Source of the DNA: Chryseobacterium balustinum | GTDB lineage: Bacteria; Bacteroidota; Bacteroidia; Flavobacteriales; Weeksellaceae | Length of the DNA stretch: 64,000 nt | Assembly (NCBI RefSeq): GCF_900168205.1 | Contig: NZ_FUZE01000004.1 | Coordinates: 62,001-126,000, forward strand | Direction: 5' to 3' | Shown here: positions 38,148-46,819 of the stretch, one piece after another | How the letters are laid out: each line of letters begins with the position of its first letter | Position numbering within the stretch: the first letter of the stretch is position 1 | Translations under genes and position numbers: made by a program | The notes under the pieces: generated by a model | Databases searched by the model: none | Told to the model about the DNA's origin: nothing | Seen by the model: the letters and a program-made list of their open reading frames with translations, nothing else

Positions 38148-39074
38148 TTACTTCACAAACGAATTATATGAATTCAAAACAGATTCATAAGCAGAATCCA
38201 TTTCCTGAATATTGCTGTCCGGAATTTTTCCTGTAGATTTTGAATCTCTGATTAGCTTTCTGAATTTATCTAAAAAGTCAGAGGCTTTTTGGTTTACACT
38301 TTCAAACTGAGTTTTTTTGTAAGCGTACTGCTGTTCTTTTACATTAAAAACTTTTTTGCTATTATCTGTTACTATTTTTTCAAACTCATCATATTTTTTC
38401 TGTGCTTCGGTCTCATTAAAACTTCCTGTGTATTGTTTATCTAAAAGATCCATTACGGAATCCATTGAGCTCATCAAACCTTTAGAAGAAACTATAAATT
38501 CTTTCATGGGATGATCTTTAAGAATAACTTCTTCTGCCGCATCGGTTGCAGGTTTTATTTTCGTTAAAATATTTTCTCCTGCCGTAAAAAATGCCTGTGC
38601 TTCTGTATCGATATCTTTTTTCAAAGCTTCTGCTTTTGCGCCCTTATCATCTTTATAATCTTCGGAAGTAATATATGATTTCAGTTCCTCAAACTTTTTA
38701 TTAATACTTTCTCTTTTCGCTTTGTAGCTATTAAAATCGGTTTCAATTACCTTTTTATCATTTTCGAAACCAGAAGGAACTTCTTTTATTTTGCTAAGCG
38801 AATAATCCATAGAGCCAATTACAACCGGCATGCTGTACACTGTTTCACCTTTAGATTTTTTAACTGCTGCTTCAGCATATTTTACAATATTTTCAATATG
38901 TCTTGAAGAGGTTTTGTAAGAATCTAAAAAGTCATTATTAAAATCTATAATAGCCTGAGATTCGTTTTCTCCGGCTTTCAGAACGGCATTCCCTATTTTA
39001 TCCATTCCTTTTTTACAGCTTACACTTGCTACACTCAGCGACAAAGCCAGTGCAACCATCATTACTTTTTTCAT
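38148..39074 (-). CDS. YiiG/DUF3829-like lipoprotein downstream of tssF
   Basis: 308 aa. The N-terminus MKKVMMVALALSLSVASVSC is a lipoprotein signal (Cys20). The mature protein is all helical, rich in Lys, Glu and Asp (for example AVLKAGENESQAIIDFNNDF and LKKDIDTEAQAFFTAGENIL), a pattern of DUF3829/YiiG. It starts 23 bp after tssF on the same strand, so it is probably expressed with the baseplate genes. It could be an accessory envelope lipoprotein of this type VI system; that is inference from position. Confidence 0.72.
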   Translation of the reverse strand: MKKVMMVALALSLSVASVSCKKGMDKIGNAVLKAGENESQAIIDFNNDFLDSYKTSSRHIENIVKYAEAAVKKSKGETVYSMPVVIGSMDYSLSKIKEVPSGFENDKKVIETDFNSYKAKRESINKKFEELKSYITSEDYKDDKGAKAEALKKDIDTEAQAFFTAGENILTKIKPATDAAEEVILKDHPMKEFIVSSKGLMSSMDSVMDLLDKQYTGSFNETEAQKKYDEFEKIVTDNSKKVFNVKEQQYAYKKTQFESVNQKASDFLDKFRKLIRDSKSTGKIPDSNIQEMDSAYESVLNSYNSFVK

Positions 39075-39097
39075 ATTTTATAGTTGGATGTTAAAAT

Positions 39098-40975
39098 TTA
39101 ATTTTCAAAAAAATCGGTGTCTTCGTTGCTTATTTTTACGAGATATTCTATCCCGTCAATTGCTTTTGCTACAATTTGGTTTCGCAGAATGTTTGCCATG
39201 TTTTCCCAATACATTCTTCCGTAGAAAGAATAATTGTTGGGTACAATTTCCACCTCAACGGTTCTTACAAAACCTTCTTTTGGTTTGTTGCTGATCATGG
39301 TTCCGCGTTTTACACGAACATCTTTCAGCTCATCTTTCAAAACCATTCGGCAATAGTTTTTTACATCTTCCAGAGAAATTATTTTATCTCTCGTCGTTAA
39401 AGCATATTTGTAAGCCTGAATACTGTCTGAACCTTTCTGCTCTTCTGCTCCGCCGATTGTTTCTGTCAGCAAAATCATAGACTGAGATTTCAATTGGTTT
39501 GAAAGTTCGGTTCCGGGACGCATATGATTGGCAAAAGTGCAATGCGTGATCCAAAATGCAGCGTAAGTATGATCTGTTTTTTCTACAGGTTCCATGATCA
39601 CATAGTTGAGTTCCTGTCTTATATTTCTTTTGGCGTTGTTTACTTTCTGCACCATCGATTTCATCTTATCAGACATTTCGCCAAGCATTCCTTTTACATT
39701 ATCTCTGTTTAGCAAAGAAAATGCCGCAATCTCATCTCTTGTCAATTCAAGAACATTAGAAATCATATCAACCGCATTCCTGTTATTGAAACGTTCCATG
39801 CCGCCTTTTCTTACCGTGTATAAACCTTTTTTAAGATTGTCTGAAGGAGTGAAGGGGATTTCAGTATATTTTCTTCCTTCTCCGTCCTGAACTTCATCTA
39901 CATATAAAAAATGTTCGGCTTCTTCGGTAATCAACGGAATGTTATTTCCCATGATATCTAAGCTATACTCTGTTTTTTTCCAGCCACGATTGTACACAGG
40001 AAAAGCATTTAAAACAAACGTAAAGTTGTCTAAGATTTCTGCAGAAAATTGCGGAGGAAATTCAAAAGTGAGCCACAAATATTCTTTTCCGTTCAGATAT
40101 TTCTCAATTTCTTCTCTTCCTTTTAAGAAATCTAAATTCTCCGGAAGTTCTTTAGTGAAAAGATCCCTCGAAAGACCTGTAACCTCAACAAATCTATGAC
40201 GGTAAATATTTTTAATATCATCAATAATTTTTGTTTTTATCGACTGCTCATGAAATAACTGTTCGTATCCTTCTGCTTCTTTATTTTTCACATAAGATAT
40301 TCCTTCTTTGATGAACATAGGATTTCCGTTGCTGGAAACCGTACTGTAAGGTAAAAGCTTGTAAACAAAATCAAGATGCTCAAACGCGGGATTTGAACAG
40401 TAAAGGCTCAATGTTTTCGGAAACTTTTCGTTTGTAAATTTTGAAACATCAATTCCAATGGTTACTTTTCTGTAATCTTCCGGCCTTCCCTGAAATCTGG
40501 AAATTGGAATTTTATTTAATCTTTCATCTAAACTGTAGCATGTATTTCCTACAAACATAATTGCAGTCTGTGCTTTGTTTGTTCTTACACTGCCAACTGG
40601 TGTGAAAGGAATATTCAGCTGTTTATCTGATTCCGATTTTACAGTGGAGTTCATGTGTTTTTTGAAAAAAAACTCGGTATGTTCCAGCAAAATTTCTGAT
40701 GACTCATATGGCGCGGTGTAAGCTAAAGCATGAGCCGGAATCGGGTGTGTATAAATGGAGGGTGTTAATAGCTTGGCAAGCTTTTCTAAGATTCTTGCAT
40801 TAACGGTTTGAATTTCATTATTCGCTTTAAAAACTTCGGTGCTGAATGCATCAATCAATAATTTTACAAAAGGATCTAGCGACTGAGGGCTTTTCAGTCC
40901 CCAAACTTTTGTAGCATTCTGAAGCATTCTTGCTTTTACGGATTCTTTGGAATAAATATTCTGATCTAAATTCAT
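39098..40975 (-). CDS. tssF: TssF-like type VI secretion baseplate protein
   Basis: 625 aa, soluble. The N-terminus (YSKESVKARMLQNATKVWGL, then LDPFVKLLIDAFSTEVFKAN) and C-terminus (DKIISLEDVKNYCRMVLKDE followed by VRVKRG) fit the TssF baseplate family, related to phage T4 gp6. Two TssF with one TssG make each wedge of the baseplate. It is preceded by the gp25-like tssE gene 23 bp upstream and followed by a lipoprotein gene, all on the minus strand. Its partner tssG is at the left end of the window. Confidence 0.82.
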   Translation of the reverse strand: MNLDQNIYSKESVKARMLQNATKVWGLKSPQSLDPFVKLLIDAFSTEVFKANNEIQTVNARILEKLAKLLTPSIYTHPIPAHALAYTAPYESSEILLEHTEFFFKKHMNSTVKSESDKQLNIPFTPVGSVRTNKAQTAIMFVGNTCYSLDERLNKIPISRFQGRPEDYRKVTIGIDVSKFTNEKFPKTLSLYCSNPAFEHLDFVYKLLPYSTVSSNGNPMFIKEGISYVKNKEAEGYEQLFHEQSIKTKIIDDIKNIYRHRFVEVTGLSRDLFTKELPENLDFLKGREEIEKYLNGKEYLWLTFEFPPQFSAEILDNFTFVLNAFPVYNRGWKKTEYSLDIMGNNIPLITEEAEHFLYVDEVQDGEGRKYTEIPFTPSDNLKKGLYTVRKGGMERFNNRNAVDMISNVLELTRDEIAAFSLLNRDNVKGMLGEMSDKMKSMVQKVNNAKRNIRQELNYVIMEPVEKTDHTYAAFWITHCTFANHMRPGTELSNQLKSQSMILLTETIGGAEEQKGSDSIQAYKYALTTRDKIISLEDVKNYCRMVLKDELKDVRVKRGTMISNKPKEGFVRTVEVEIVPNNYSFYGRMYWENMANILRNQIVAKAIDGIEYLVKISNEDTDFFEN

Positions 40976-40998
40976 AAAATTTTTTTACAAATAAATAT

Positions 40999-41439
40999 TT
41001 AGTCGATGGACATCGGGCTTAGAAAAAGTTCGGTAGAAAAACTGAAACGCTCGCCTGTAGCTTCCATTTTTGCATTGATCCCTATTTTCACTTTTTTCTT
41101 GATTTCCGTATGTTCTTTGGTATCATAGTTATGCTCTACAAGTTTTACATGGGCATCAACTTGTGGCTGTACAATTCGTGGCTCGTATTGTAAGATTTGT
41201 CTTTTAAGACTTTTTACAAATACACTTTCCCAAACTGCTGATGTTACGCCATTATCGAATTCAAGACTCCAAACATCGTTTCCGTAGTTGTCATCATATC
41301 TGTTCTCGCCTTTTTTTGTCGTGATTAAAAGCATAATGTTGTGAGCAATGCTTTCTCCCATATCGCAGGTATCGATACTTCCCCCTTCAGACATGAGTAT
41401 AGAAGGTACAAAAGGCATTCTGTAATTTGGTGTGTCCAT
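40999..41439 (-). CDS. tssE: TssE-like (GPW/gp25 family) baseplate protein
   Basis: 146 aa with the gp25 core: ESIAHNIMLLITTKKGENRY (where phage gp25 has its conserved EPR-like segment) and the paired VKSLKRQILQYEPRIVQPQV, in which the Glu-Pro-Arg is intact. gp25/TssE nucleates sheath polymerisation on the baseplate. It is the first gene of a three-gene minus-strand operon with tssF and the lipoprotein. Confidence 0.85.
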   Translation of the reverse strand: MDTPNYRMPFVPSILMSEGGSIDTCDMGESIAHNIMLLITTKKGENRYDDNYGNDVWSLEFDNGVTSAVWESVFVKSLKRQILQYEPRIVQPQVDAHVKLVEHNYDTKEHTEIKKKVKIGINAKMEATGERFSFSTELFLSPMSID

Positions 41440-41867
41440 AAGTGATATTTCGCTTTTTTCTTTGGTGTTACTTAAAATGAAATACCAATTTAATCATTTT
41501 TGATAAATAATGAGTTATTGAATATTAAAATTATTATTAAAAGAAGGTTTTTTGTCCGTTTTGAAAACCTACGAACTTTCACATGAAAATTTATTGATGT
41601 ATTAGGCAAAATTTGAAATAAGAATACTACTGAATTTTTCACATCATTTTACAAATTTTTTTTAACGCAAAGATTTAGAATTAAATTTTATATTTAAGAA
41701 ATAAAGGCCAATAAATTTGCTTCGCTAAGCTTGACAAAAAACTGTAAAATCAACTTGGTGATTTTGTTTAATTAATTAAAGAATATGAATTAAATTTTGT
41801 GTAAAAAATACAACGATAATTAAAATGAATACTTTTCAGTTACTTCTTTATTTGAACTTTCTAAAAA

Positions 41868-41900
41868 AACGATGTCAAGGTTTGAAACCTTGACATCGTT
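41868..41900. repeat. Perfect 16-bp inverted repeat with one-base spacer
   Basis: AACGATGTCAAGGTTT and AAACCTTGACATCGTT are exact reverse complements separated by a single G. It is preceded by A-runs but lacks a clear T-run after it, so it is more likely a mobile palindrome or protein site than a plain terminator. Confidence 0.85.
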
Positions 41901-41956
41901 AATCTTAAATTTAATCAGTTGATGAATGGGATATTTTTTGAATAGTGCCAAATTTT

Positions 41957-42075
41957 ATAGCCCCGATTGAACGACATGTTTGAGCTCTTTTTATTGATTT
42001 TTTGGAGATGGTAAAGCTACTGCCGAAAAAGCAATAAAAAAGCGAGTAGTGAAAGCGGGAATTAGCTTCTAAAAA
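41957..42075. repeat. Dispersed intergenic repeat, ATAGCCCCGAT family, copy 2
   Basis: It begins ATAGCCCCGATTGAACGACA and ends GTGAAAGCGGGAATTAGCTT like the copy at 2992, with a different middle part. It abuts the end of the permease gene. Confidence 0.65.
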
Positions 42076-42078
42076 AAA

Positions 42079-43500
42079 TTATTGATCTGTTTTTTTATTT
42101 CTATTGATAAGATAGTAAACGGGCAAACCGAGAAGAACAATTAAAAATCCTGGCCAAGTGTATTGTTGTTTATAAATTAAAAGCAATACGCAAAAAGCGG
42201 TTCCGATTAAAAGATAAATTATCGGAGTGATTGGATATAGCCAGGTTTTGTAAGGTCTTTCAAGATTGGGTTGTTTAATTCTTAAATAAATAACTCCGAA
42301 AACCGTAATCATGTAAAACAATACGATGACAAACGAGATCATATCTAAAAGGTTTCCGTATTGTCCGCTCAAGCAAAGTAATGAAGCCCAAATCCCCTGC
42401 ATCCAAAGTGCATTTCCGGGAACCTGATTTTTATTATTCTCAACAGCTGATTTAAAAAACAGGCCGTCTTTTGCCATCGTCTGAAAAACTCTTGCTCCTG
42501 CTAAAATCAATCCGTTGTTACAACCGAATGTGGAGACCATTACTAAAACAGCAATAATTACGGTTCCTGCACTTCCAAAAATATTCTGTGAAGCCGCAAC
42601 CGCCACTCTGTCATTAGCCGCAAACGCAATTGAATCTCTGTCTAAAGCATTGATATAAACAAAATTTACGGCGATGTACAACAACATCACTGCTGAAGTT
42701 CCTAAGATCATTGCTTTCACAACATTTTTCTTAGGATTCTCAATTTCGCCAGAAACAAAAGTTACGCTCTCCCAAGCAACGGAACTAAACACCGAACCAA
42801 CCATTGCGGCAGCGATTCCACCCATCAAAGTCATTCCGGAGATAGATTCCCACCCCGACTGTAAAAAGACGCCTTTATCGTCCTGTTTTAAGTTATTGAA
42901 AGAATCTGTTCCAAAACTGAAATTTTCAGCCAAGTGAGAGAAATCGACTAATATAAATCCTAAAGCGATTAAACCAAGCAATGCCAGAATTTTTGATCCT
43001 GTAAAGACATTTTGAAGTATTTTTCCACTTTCTACCCCTCTTGTATTAATGTAGGTCAATAAAATAATAACTGCAATTGCCAAAATCTGAATCCAGGTAA
43101 TCTGAAATGTTCCGCTTTGAAAAATAGGTGCGGCATTATTTAATTCTGGAACAAGATATGCGGTAAACTTTCCGAATGCCATTGCAACAGCAGCAATTGT
43201 TCCGGTCTGAATCACGGTAAACAATCCCCATCCATAAAGAAAACCCATTTTTTTACCGAAAATTTCTGTGAGGTAAGTATATTGTCCACCAGCTTTCGGG
43301 AAAAGCGAAGACAGTTCACCATAACTAATTGCTGCAGCAACGGTCATAATTCCTGTGATTACCCAAACGACAATCATCCAGTATCCAGAACCCAGATTCC
43401 GCATCATATCTGCGCTTACGATAAAAATTCCGCTTCCGATCATCGAACCCATTACCAACATAATGGCGTCCCATAGTTTTAGTTTTTTCTGCATATTCAA
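42079..43500 (-). CDS. APC-family amino acid permease
   Basis: 473 aa, twelve membrane segments. The first segment holds the substrate-binding GSMIGSGIFIVSADMM, and SLFPKAGGQYTYLTEIFGKK and SVAWESVTFVSGEIENPKKN follow as in APC transporters. It imports or exchanges amino acids; specificity cannot be read off. Near relatives in Bacteroidota are annotated as amino acid permeases of the LAT type. Monocistronic, with a promoter 11 bp before the start. Confidence 0.9.
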   Translation of the reverse strand: MNMQKKLKLWDAIMLVMGSMIGSGIFIVSADMMRNLGSGYWMIVVWVITGIMTVAAAISYGELSSLFPKAGGQYTYLTEIFGKKMGFLYGWGLFTVIQTGTIAAVAMAFGKFTAYLVPELNNAAPIFQSGTFQITWIQILAIAVIILLTYINTRGVESGKILQNVFTGSKILALLGLIALGFILVDFSHLAENFSFGTDSFNNLKQDDKGVFLQSGWESISGMTLMGGIAAAMVGSVFSSVAWESVTFVSGEIENPKKNVVKAMILGTSAVMLLYIAVNFVYINALDRDSIAFAANDRVAVAASQNIFGSAGTVIIAVLVMVSTFGCNNGLILAGARVFQTMAKDGLFFKSAVENNKNQVPGNALWMQGIWASLLCLSGQYGNLLDMISFVIVLFYMITVFGVIYLRIKQPNLERPYKTWLYPITPIIYLLIGTAFCVLLLIYKQQYTWPGFLIVLLGLPVYYLINRNKKTDQ

Positions 43501-43510
43501 ATATTGCGTT

Positions 43511-43518
43511 CAAATATA
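43511..43518 (-). promoter_or_regulatory. -7 element for the amino acid permease gene
   Basis: On the minus strand TATATTTG matches TAnnTTTG, 10 bp before the ATG at 43500, so the leader would be very short. Confidence 0.45.
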
Positions 43519-43613
43519 GATAAATCTGCAATTGTTTTTCATTTTTGTTTTCGATTTCTAAATGACCTGTTATTTATCAAGTTTATAATCATTCTAAATT
43601 CAAATATTATTGT

Positions 43614-43621
43614 TAATTTTG
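43614..43621 (+). promoter_or_regulatory. -7 element for the DUF4920 gene
   Basis: TAATTTTG matches TAnnTTTG. It lies inside the longest open frame (which could begin with TTG at 43610), and so argues for the ATG at 43637 as the real start. Confidence 0.55.
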
Positions 43622-43636
43622 GAAAAAATATTAATA

Positions 43637-44146
43637 ATGAAATTTAAGGCAATATTAGTTTTAGCAGCAGTAAGCGTATCTACTTTAGCGTTCGCTCAGG
43701 AAAAGAAAAAAATGGGTCCGCCGGAAGGTAATGCAATCGTGGGAGACACTTACGGTTCGGCTGTAGCTTCTTCTGTAGAATCTAAAGCTATCTCTGTTGA
43801 AAAATTAGGCAAAAAGCTTAAAAAAGAAAATAAAAAAGTTGAGAACGTAGCCGTAAAAGGTAAAGTAACAGACGTTTGTGAGAAAAAAGGATGTTGGTTA
43901 ACCATTCAAACTGAAGACAATTCTCAGTTTTTTGTAAAAATGAAAGATTATGCATTCTTCGTTCCAACAGCTTTGAAAGGAAAAACAGTTGTATTAGACG
44001 GAACTGCTGAAAGAAAAGTAACTTCTATTGACGAACAGAAACACTACGCAGAAGATGCTAAAAAACCTCAGGCAGAAATTGATGCAATTACTCAGCCTAA
44101 AGAAGAGATCAGATTCGTAGCCAACGGAATTAAAGTGGTCAACTAA
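43637..44146 (+). CDS. Secreted DUF4920 protein
   Basis: 169 aa from the ATG at 43637, with the signal peptide MKFKAILVLAAVSVSTLAFA. The mature part shows the DUF4920 core: VKGKVTDVCEKKGCWLTIQ, in which the two Cys (CEKKGC) are conserved, and FFVKMKDYAFFVPTALKGKT. An OB-like fold with a metal site at the Cys pair is possible but not shown. Periplasmic, function unknown. The upstream TTG start is rejected because the promoter overlaps it. Confidence 0.85.
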   Translation: MKFKAILVLAAVSVSTLAFAQEKKKMGPPEGNAIVGDTYGSAVASSVESKAISVEKLGKKLKKENKKVENVAVKGKVTDVCEKKGCWLTIQTEDNSQFFVKMKDYAFFVPTALKGKTVVLDGTAERKVTSIDEQKHYAEDAKKPQAEIDAITQPKEEIRFVANGIKVVN

Positions 44147-44207
44147 TCAGATTTAAAAATATTGTTTTGGTATGCTTTGATCTTGATCGGCATGAAAGAA
44201 TATAAAA

Positions 44208-44241
44208 ATAAAACGCGGAACAAATTGTTCCGCGTTTTTTA
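44208..44241. terminator. Bidirectional terminator
   Basis: AAACGCGGAACA pairs with TGTTCCGCGTTT around a three-base loop, with A before and T after. It separates two convergent genes. Confidence 0.92.
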
Positions 44242-45348
44242 GTCTTCTATTTTGAAATTTACTTCCGCTTCCAGTTTAGGATATTTGGTATCGGAAATAT
44301 ATTTTTTTCCGGTACAGTCAATTTCCAGCCAGCCTTTTCTTTTCTTCACATCTCCCGCCTCTATCACAAAAGGGATAAATGAGATTTCATCTTTACCTTC
44401 TTCGAAAACTTCTCTGTACTGAACTGCGATATCCAAAATACATTCATGATCCGTATTTAATTTTACGTTTCTGTACACAACATCATAATGCGTTTCCTGG
44501 TTTTCAGGAATCTCCTGATAAGCTTCCCAACCTGAAACGTCAGAGTCAAGTTCACTTATTGCTTTTAACGCATAATACAAAGCAATCGTATAATATTTTC
44601 TTGTTTCTTTCCTTGAATAATCATCTGCGAAATGTCCACCTTCAAAAAGGATGGTCGGCATTCCTGCTTTTATAAAATTATCTCCCGTAGAAGTGGGATA
44701 GAACTCATCAGAATATCTTCCAATTTGATTAGGTATTAATTCTTTCAAGTGGTTGTAAACATCCGCAATTACCGCCATGCATTTTTTACGGTTATCAGTA
44801 ACAGTTCGCTCTACATTTTCTGAAGGCGCCAAAAAGGAAAGTGTTGCAGGATGAATTCCATCAGTAGTGAAAATTGTACGCTGCTCATGAAGATTCAGCG
44901 CATAGTCGTATTTTTTTGATGCAGCCAGATTTTTCAGAAATTTAATCTCTTTACTCGCTTCATTATGAAAGTCTCTATTCAGATCTATTTCCGAAGCATT
45001 CAGCCTAGTCCATTTTTCAGAACCATCAGGATTTAACATAAAAATAAAATCTAAACTGATCTTGCTGAACAACTCTTCTTTTAATTCGGGTGTTTTATCT
45101 AAACTCTTCAATAGGTCCAGCATTGCATGGGTCGCATTAGATTCGTTCCCGTGCATTTGTGACCAAGCAAGAATATTGATCTCACCAGTTCCTAAACCTA
45201 ACTTATAAATTGGTTTATCTAAATAAGACCTTCCAATCTCTTGAATGTAATCTTTGAGATTCGTCTGTAAGTAAGAAAATAATTTTTCAGGAGAAATATA
45301 TCGATTAGGGAAATCAGGGTTTGCAGTGTAGAAATGTTTAAAGTTCAT
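44239..45348 (-). CDS. M14-type zinc carboxypeptidase
   Basis: 369 aa from the ATG at 45348 (MNFKHFYTANPDFPNRYISP). The open frame runs 78 bp further up, but a -7 element and an operator-like motif lie inside that extension. The zinc motif is SQMHGNESNATHA (His and Glu), a second His is in ALNLHEQRT, and the catalytic Glu is in TILFEGGHFADDYS. The family removes C-terminal residues or cleaves peptidoglycan-type peptides. There is no signal peptide, so it probably acts in the cytoplasm. Its promoter region shares a 14-bp motif with the XRE regulator gene. Confidence 0.85.
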   Translation of the reverse strand: MNFKHFYTANPDFPNRYISPEKLFSYLQTNLKDYIQEIGRSYLDKPIYKLGLGTGEINILAWSQMHGNESNATHAMLDLLKSLDKTPELKEELFSKISLDFIFMLNPDGSEKWTRLNASEIDLNRDFHNEASKEIKFLKNLAASKKYDYALNLHEQRTIFTTDGIHPATLSFLAPSENVERTVTDNRKKCMAVIADVYNHLKELIPNQIGRYSDEFYPTSTGDNFIKAGMPTILFEGGHFADDYSRKETRKYYTIALYYALKAISELDSDVSGWEAYQEIPENQETHYDVVYRNVKLNTDHECILDIAVQYREVFEEGKDEISFIPFVIEAGDVKKRKGWLEIDCTGKKYISDTKYPKLEAEVNFKIED

Positions 45349-45368
45349 TAATAATAATTTACATTTTT

Positions 45369-45376
45369 CAAAATTA
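45369..45376 (-). promoter_or_regulatory. -7 element for the M14 peptidase gene
   Basis: On the minus strand TAATTTTG matches TAnnTTTG, 20 bp before the ATG at 45348. Confidence 0.6.
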
Positions 45377-45400
45377 ACTATTTTCACTATAAAAATAAAA

Positions 45401-45414
45401 TTTACATCTGTAAT
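45401..45414. promoter_or_regulatory. Operator-like motif over the -33 region of the M14 gene
   Basis: TTTACATCTGTAAT differs at two positions from the palindrome TTTACATTTGTAAA found before the XRE regulator gene. It lies about 25-38 bp upstream of the M14 -7 element, where a bound protein would block the promoter. Confidence 0.45.
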
Positions 45415-45457
45415 AATATTAAACAATACATATTGCCATTTTGTCTGTTAGTTAAAT

Positions 45458-46017
45458 TGTGGATTAACAATAATTCAAAACAATATACTTAAAACACTTA
45501 AAGTCAATTAATTACAATATTTAAATAAAGTAATAAATGAAATGTTCTTTAAGTTGAAATATTACCATTTCTACCAAAATGAGCATAACTAACTCAAACA
45601 AATAATTTGTGGAGAAAATCAACAATTAACCCAATATACAAATGTTAATTGCGGATAACTTTAATTTTAATTCATTCTAATAAGTGTAAAACGAATCTTT
45701 AAATATGGCTTTTAAGACAATATTTTAAAAATGAACATTCGTATATAGAATATTATCCTTAAAAATGAGTAAAAGTAACCATCAATAGTAAAAGGCACCC
45801 ATTTTATTCTATTTTATCAATAGGAACAACTTACAAAACTTACCTTTCAGTGATACCTAGGCCCTTATCCTACTCTATAAAGTTTTAACTCTTATTAATC
45901 ACTAAAAACCGAATTTAACAGCCTATTTTATTCGCAATTATTTTTCAAATTTACATTATCCATCTTATATCTTCATTTACTTTAAATGGAATTTTATCCG
46001 CAATAGATTGTGGAAAC
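45458..46017. other. Cluster of DnaA-box-like motifs (candidate origin or DnaA-binding region)
   Basis: Relative to the DnaA box TTATCCACA, four sites have one mismatch: TAATCCACA (45458-45466, minus strand), TTCTCCACA (45608-45616, minus), TTATCCGCA (45650-45658, minus) and TTATCCGCA (45994-46002, plus). A fifth (TGTGGAAAC, 46009-46017) has two. The sites flank AT-rich DNA. By a rough hand estimate with one third A and one third T, well under one such site is expected in this length. There is no dnaA or dnaN gene in the window, so an origin is only a possibility. Confidence 0.3.
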
Positions 46018-46044
46018 ATTGTTTAGTAATTTACTTGACCAAAT

Positions 46045-46168
46045 TTTACATTTGTAATAAAATACTGATTGATAAGCACTTAAAAGTATTTACTTTTGTA
46101 TATTTAACAATTTAGGATTATTTACATTTGTATTTGTGTTTTGTAAATTTATTATTTACATTTGTAAA
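46045..46168 (+). promoter_or_regulatory. Four operator-like sites TTTACATTTGTAAA overlapping promoter -7 elements
   Basis: The sites are TTTACATTTGTAAT (46045-46058), TTTACTTTTGTATA (46089-46102), TTTACATTTGTATT (46121-46134) and the perfect palindrome TTTACATTTGTAAA (46155-46168). Start-to-start spacing is 44, 32 and 34 bp, near whole helical turns. Each contains TACATTTG or TACTTTTG, which is also a TAnnTTTG promoter element. A protein bound here would hide the promoters. The last site ends 21 bp before the ATG of the XRE regulator, so autoregulation is likely. Confidence 0.6.
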
Positions 46169-46189
46169 TACAATTTTACATCTTCTTGT

Positions 46190-46717
46190 ATGAGTTTAAA
46201 TGAGAGAATTTCAAAAGTTATAGAATATTCAGGGTTTACTCCCTCTGAATTTGCGGATGAAGTAGATGTACAACGGTCGTCTATTTCTCACGTAACGTCA
46301 GGAAGAAATAAACCTTCTCTAGAGTTTATCATCAAAATAAAATCTCGTTTTCCAGAAATTTTATGGGATTGGTTGGTTACTGGAGAGGGTGAAATGTTAA
46401 AGTCTGAACTTCCCGATACAGAAGAACCAGTAACGGAAGAAAAGGTAAAACCTACTTCCCTGCCCGATTTATTTACCATGATAAATAGCGATAAAGATTT
46501 TGGCAGCAAAGAGTTTGAAGAACCAGCCATTATTGAGAGTCCCTCAGAATCGGTTAAAACATATCAAAGTAAAGCAAACGAAAAAATATTCGATTCTCAG
46601 CGATTAGAAAAATCAAATGAAGAAATCATTAATCAAGTCACTGAAAATCAACCTAATAAAATAAAACGCATTATCTTATTTTATGAAAATGGAAAATTTG
46701 AAAGTTTTGAACCATAA
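46190..46717 (+). CDS. XRE-type helix-turn-helix regulator beside the satellite array
   Basis: 175 aa from the ATG at 46190. An upstream GTG would add 18 residues but would include the last operator site. Residues 1-65 are an XRE DNA-binding domain: LNERISKVIEYSGFTPSEFA, then the recognition part VQRSSISHVTSGRNKPSLEF, then ILWDWLVTGEGEML. Residues 70-150 are acidic and probably disordered. The tail KRIILFYENGKFESFEP is, from memory, a conserved C-terminal end in Flavobacteriia relatives. The gene is preceded by four operator-like palindromes and followed by a strong terminator, then by 3.5 kb of tandem repeats. Its target is unknown. Confidence 0.85.
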   Translation: MSLNERISKVIEYSGFTPSEFADEVDVQRSSISHVTSGRNKPSLEFIIKIKSRFPEILWDWLVTGEGEMLKSELPDTEEPVTEEKVKPTSLPDLFTMINSDKDFGSKEFEEPAIIESPSESVKTYQSKANEKIFDSQRLEKSNEEIINQVTENQPNKIKRIILFYENGKFESFEP

Positions 46718-46750
46718 GAAAGCCTAATTTAAAAAATTAGGCTTTCTTTA
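46717..46750. terminator. Strong terminator between the XRE gene and the satellite array
   Basis: AGAAAGCCTAATTT pairs with AAATTAGGCTTTCT, about a 14-bp stem with A and T on both sides, so it works in both directions. Confidence 0.92.
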
Positions 46751-46819
46751 AAGATTGTCCCCGTCCTAAAATAAGCTTAGCAAACTTTGAAGTCTTACTT
46801 TTACCCTTTAAAATATATT

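Larger units (their letters stand above)
41440..42078. other. Gene-free stretch with a long hairpin and a dispersed repeat
   Basis: No gene is visible in 640 bp between tssE and the permease. It contains an AACGCAAAG-type remnant near 41665, the perfect 16-bp hairpin at 41868-41900 and the second ATAGCCCCGAT element at 41957-42075. Confidence 0.75.
45427..46189. other. Gene-free control region before the XRE regulator gene
   Basis: A very AT-rich stretch with no credible gene. It holds DnaA-box-like 9-mers in its first 600 bp and four operator-like 14-mers in its last 150 bp. The upstream M14 gene runs away from it and the XRE gene reads out of it on the right. Confidence 0.75.

Noticed and set aside
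45349-45426. Upstream start for the M14 peptidase
   Set aside because: The -7 element and operator-like motif lie in this stretch, and the extra residues are not typical of the family.
46136-46189. GTG start 18 codons upstream for the XRE regulator
   Set aside because: It would place the perfect operator palindrome and a promoter element inside the coding region, and the extra residues do not look like the family.
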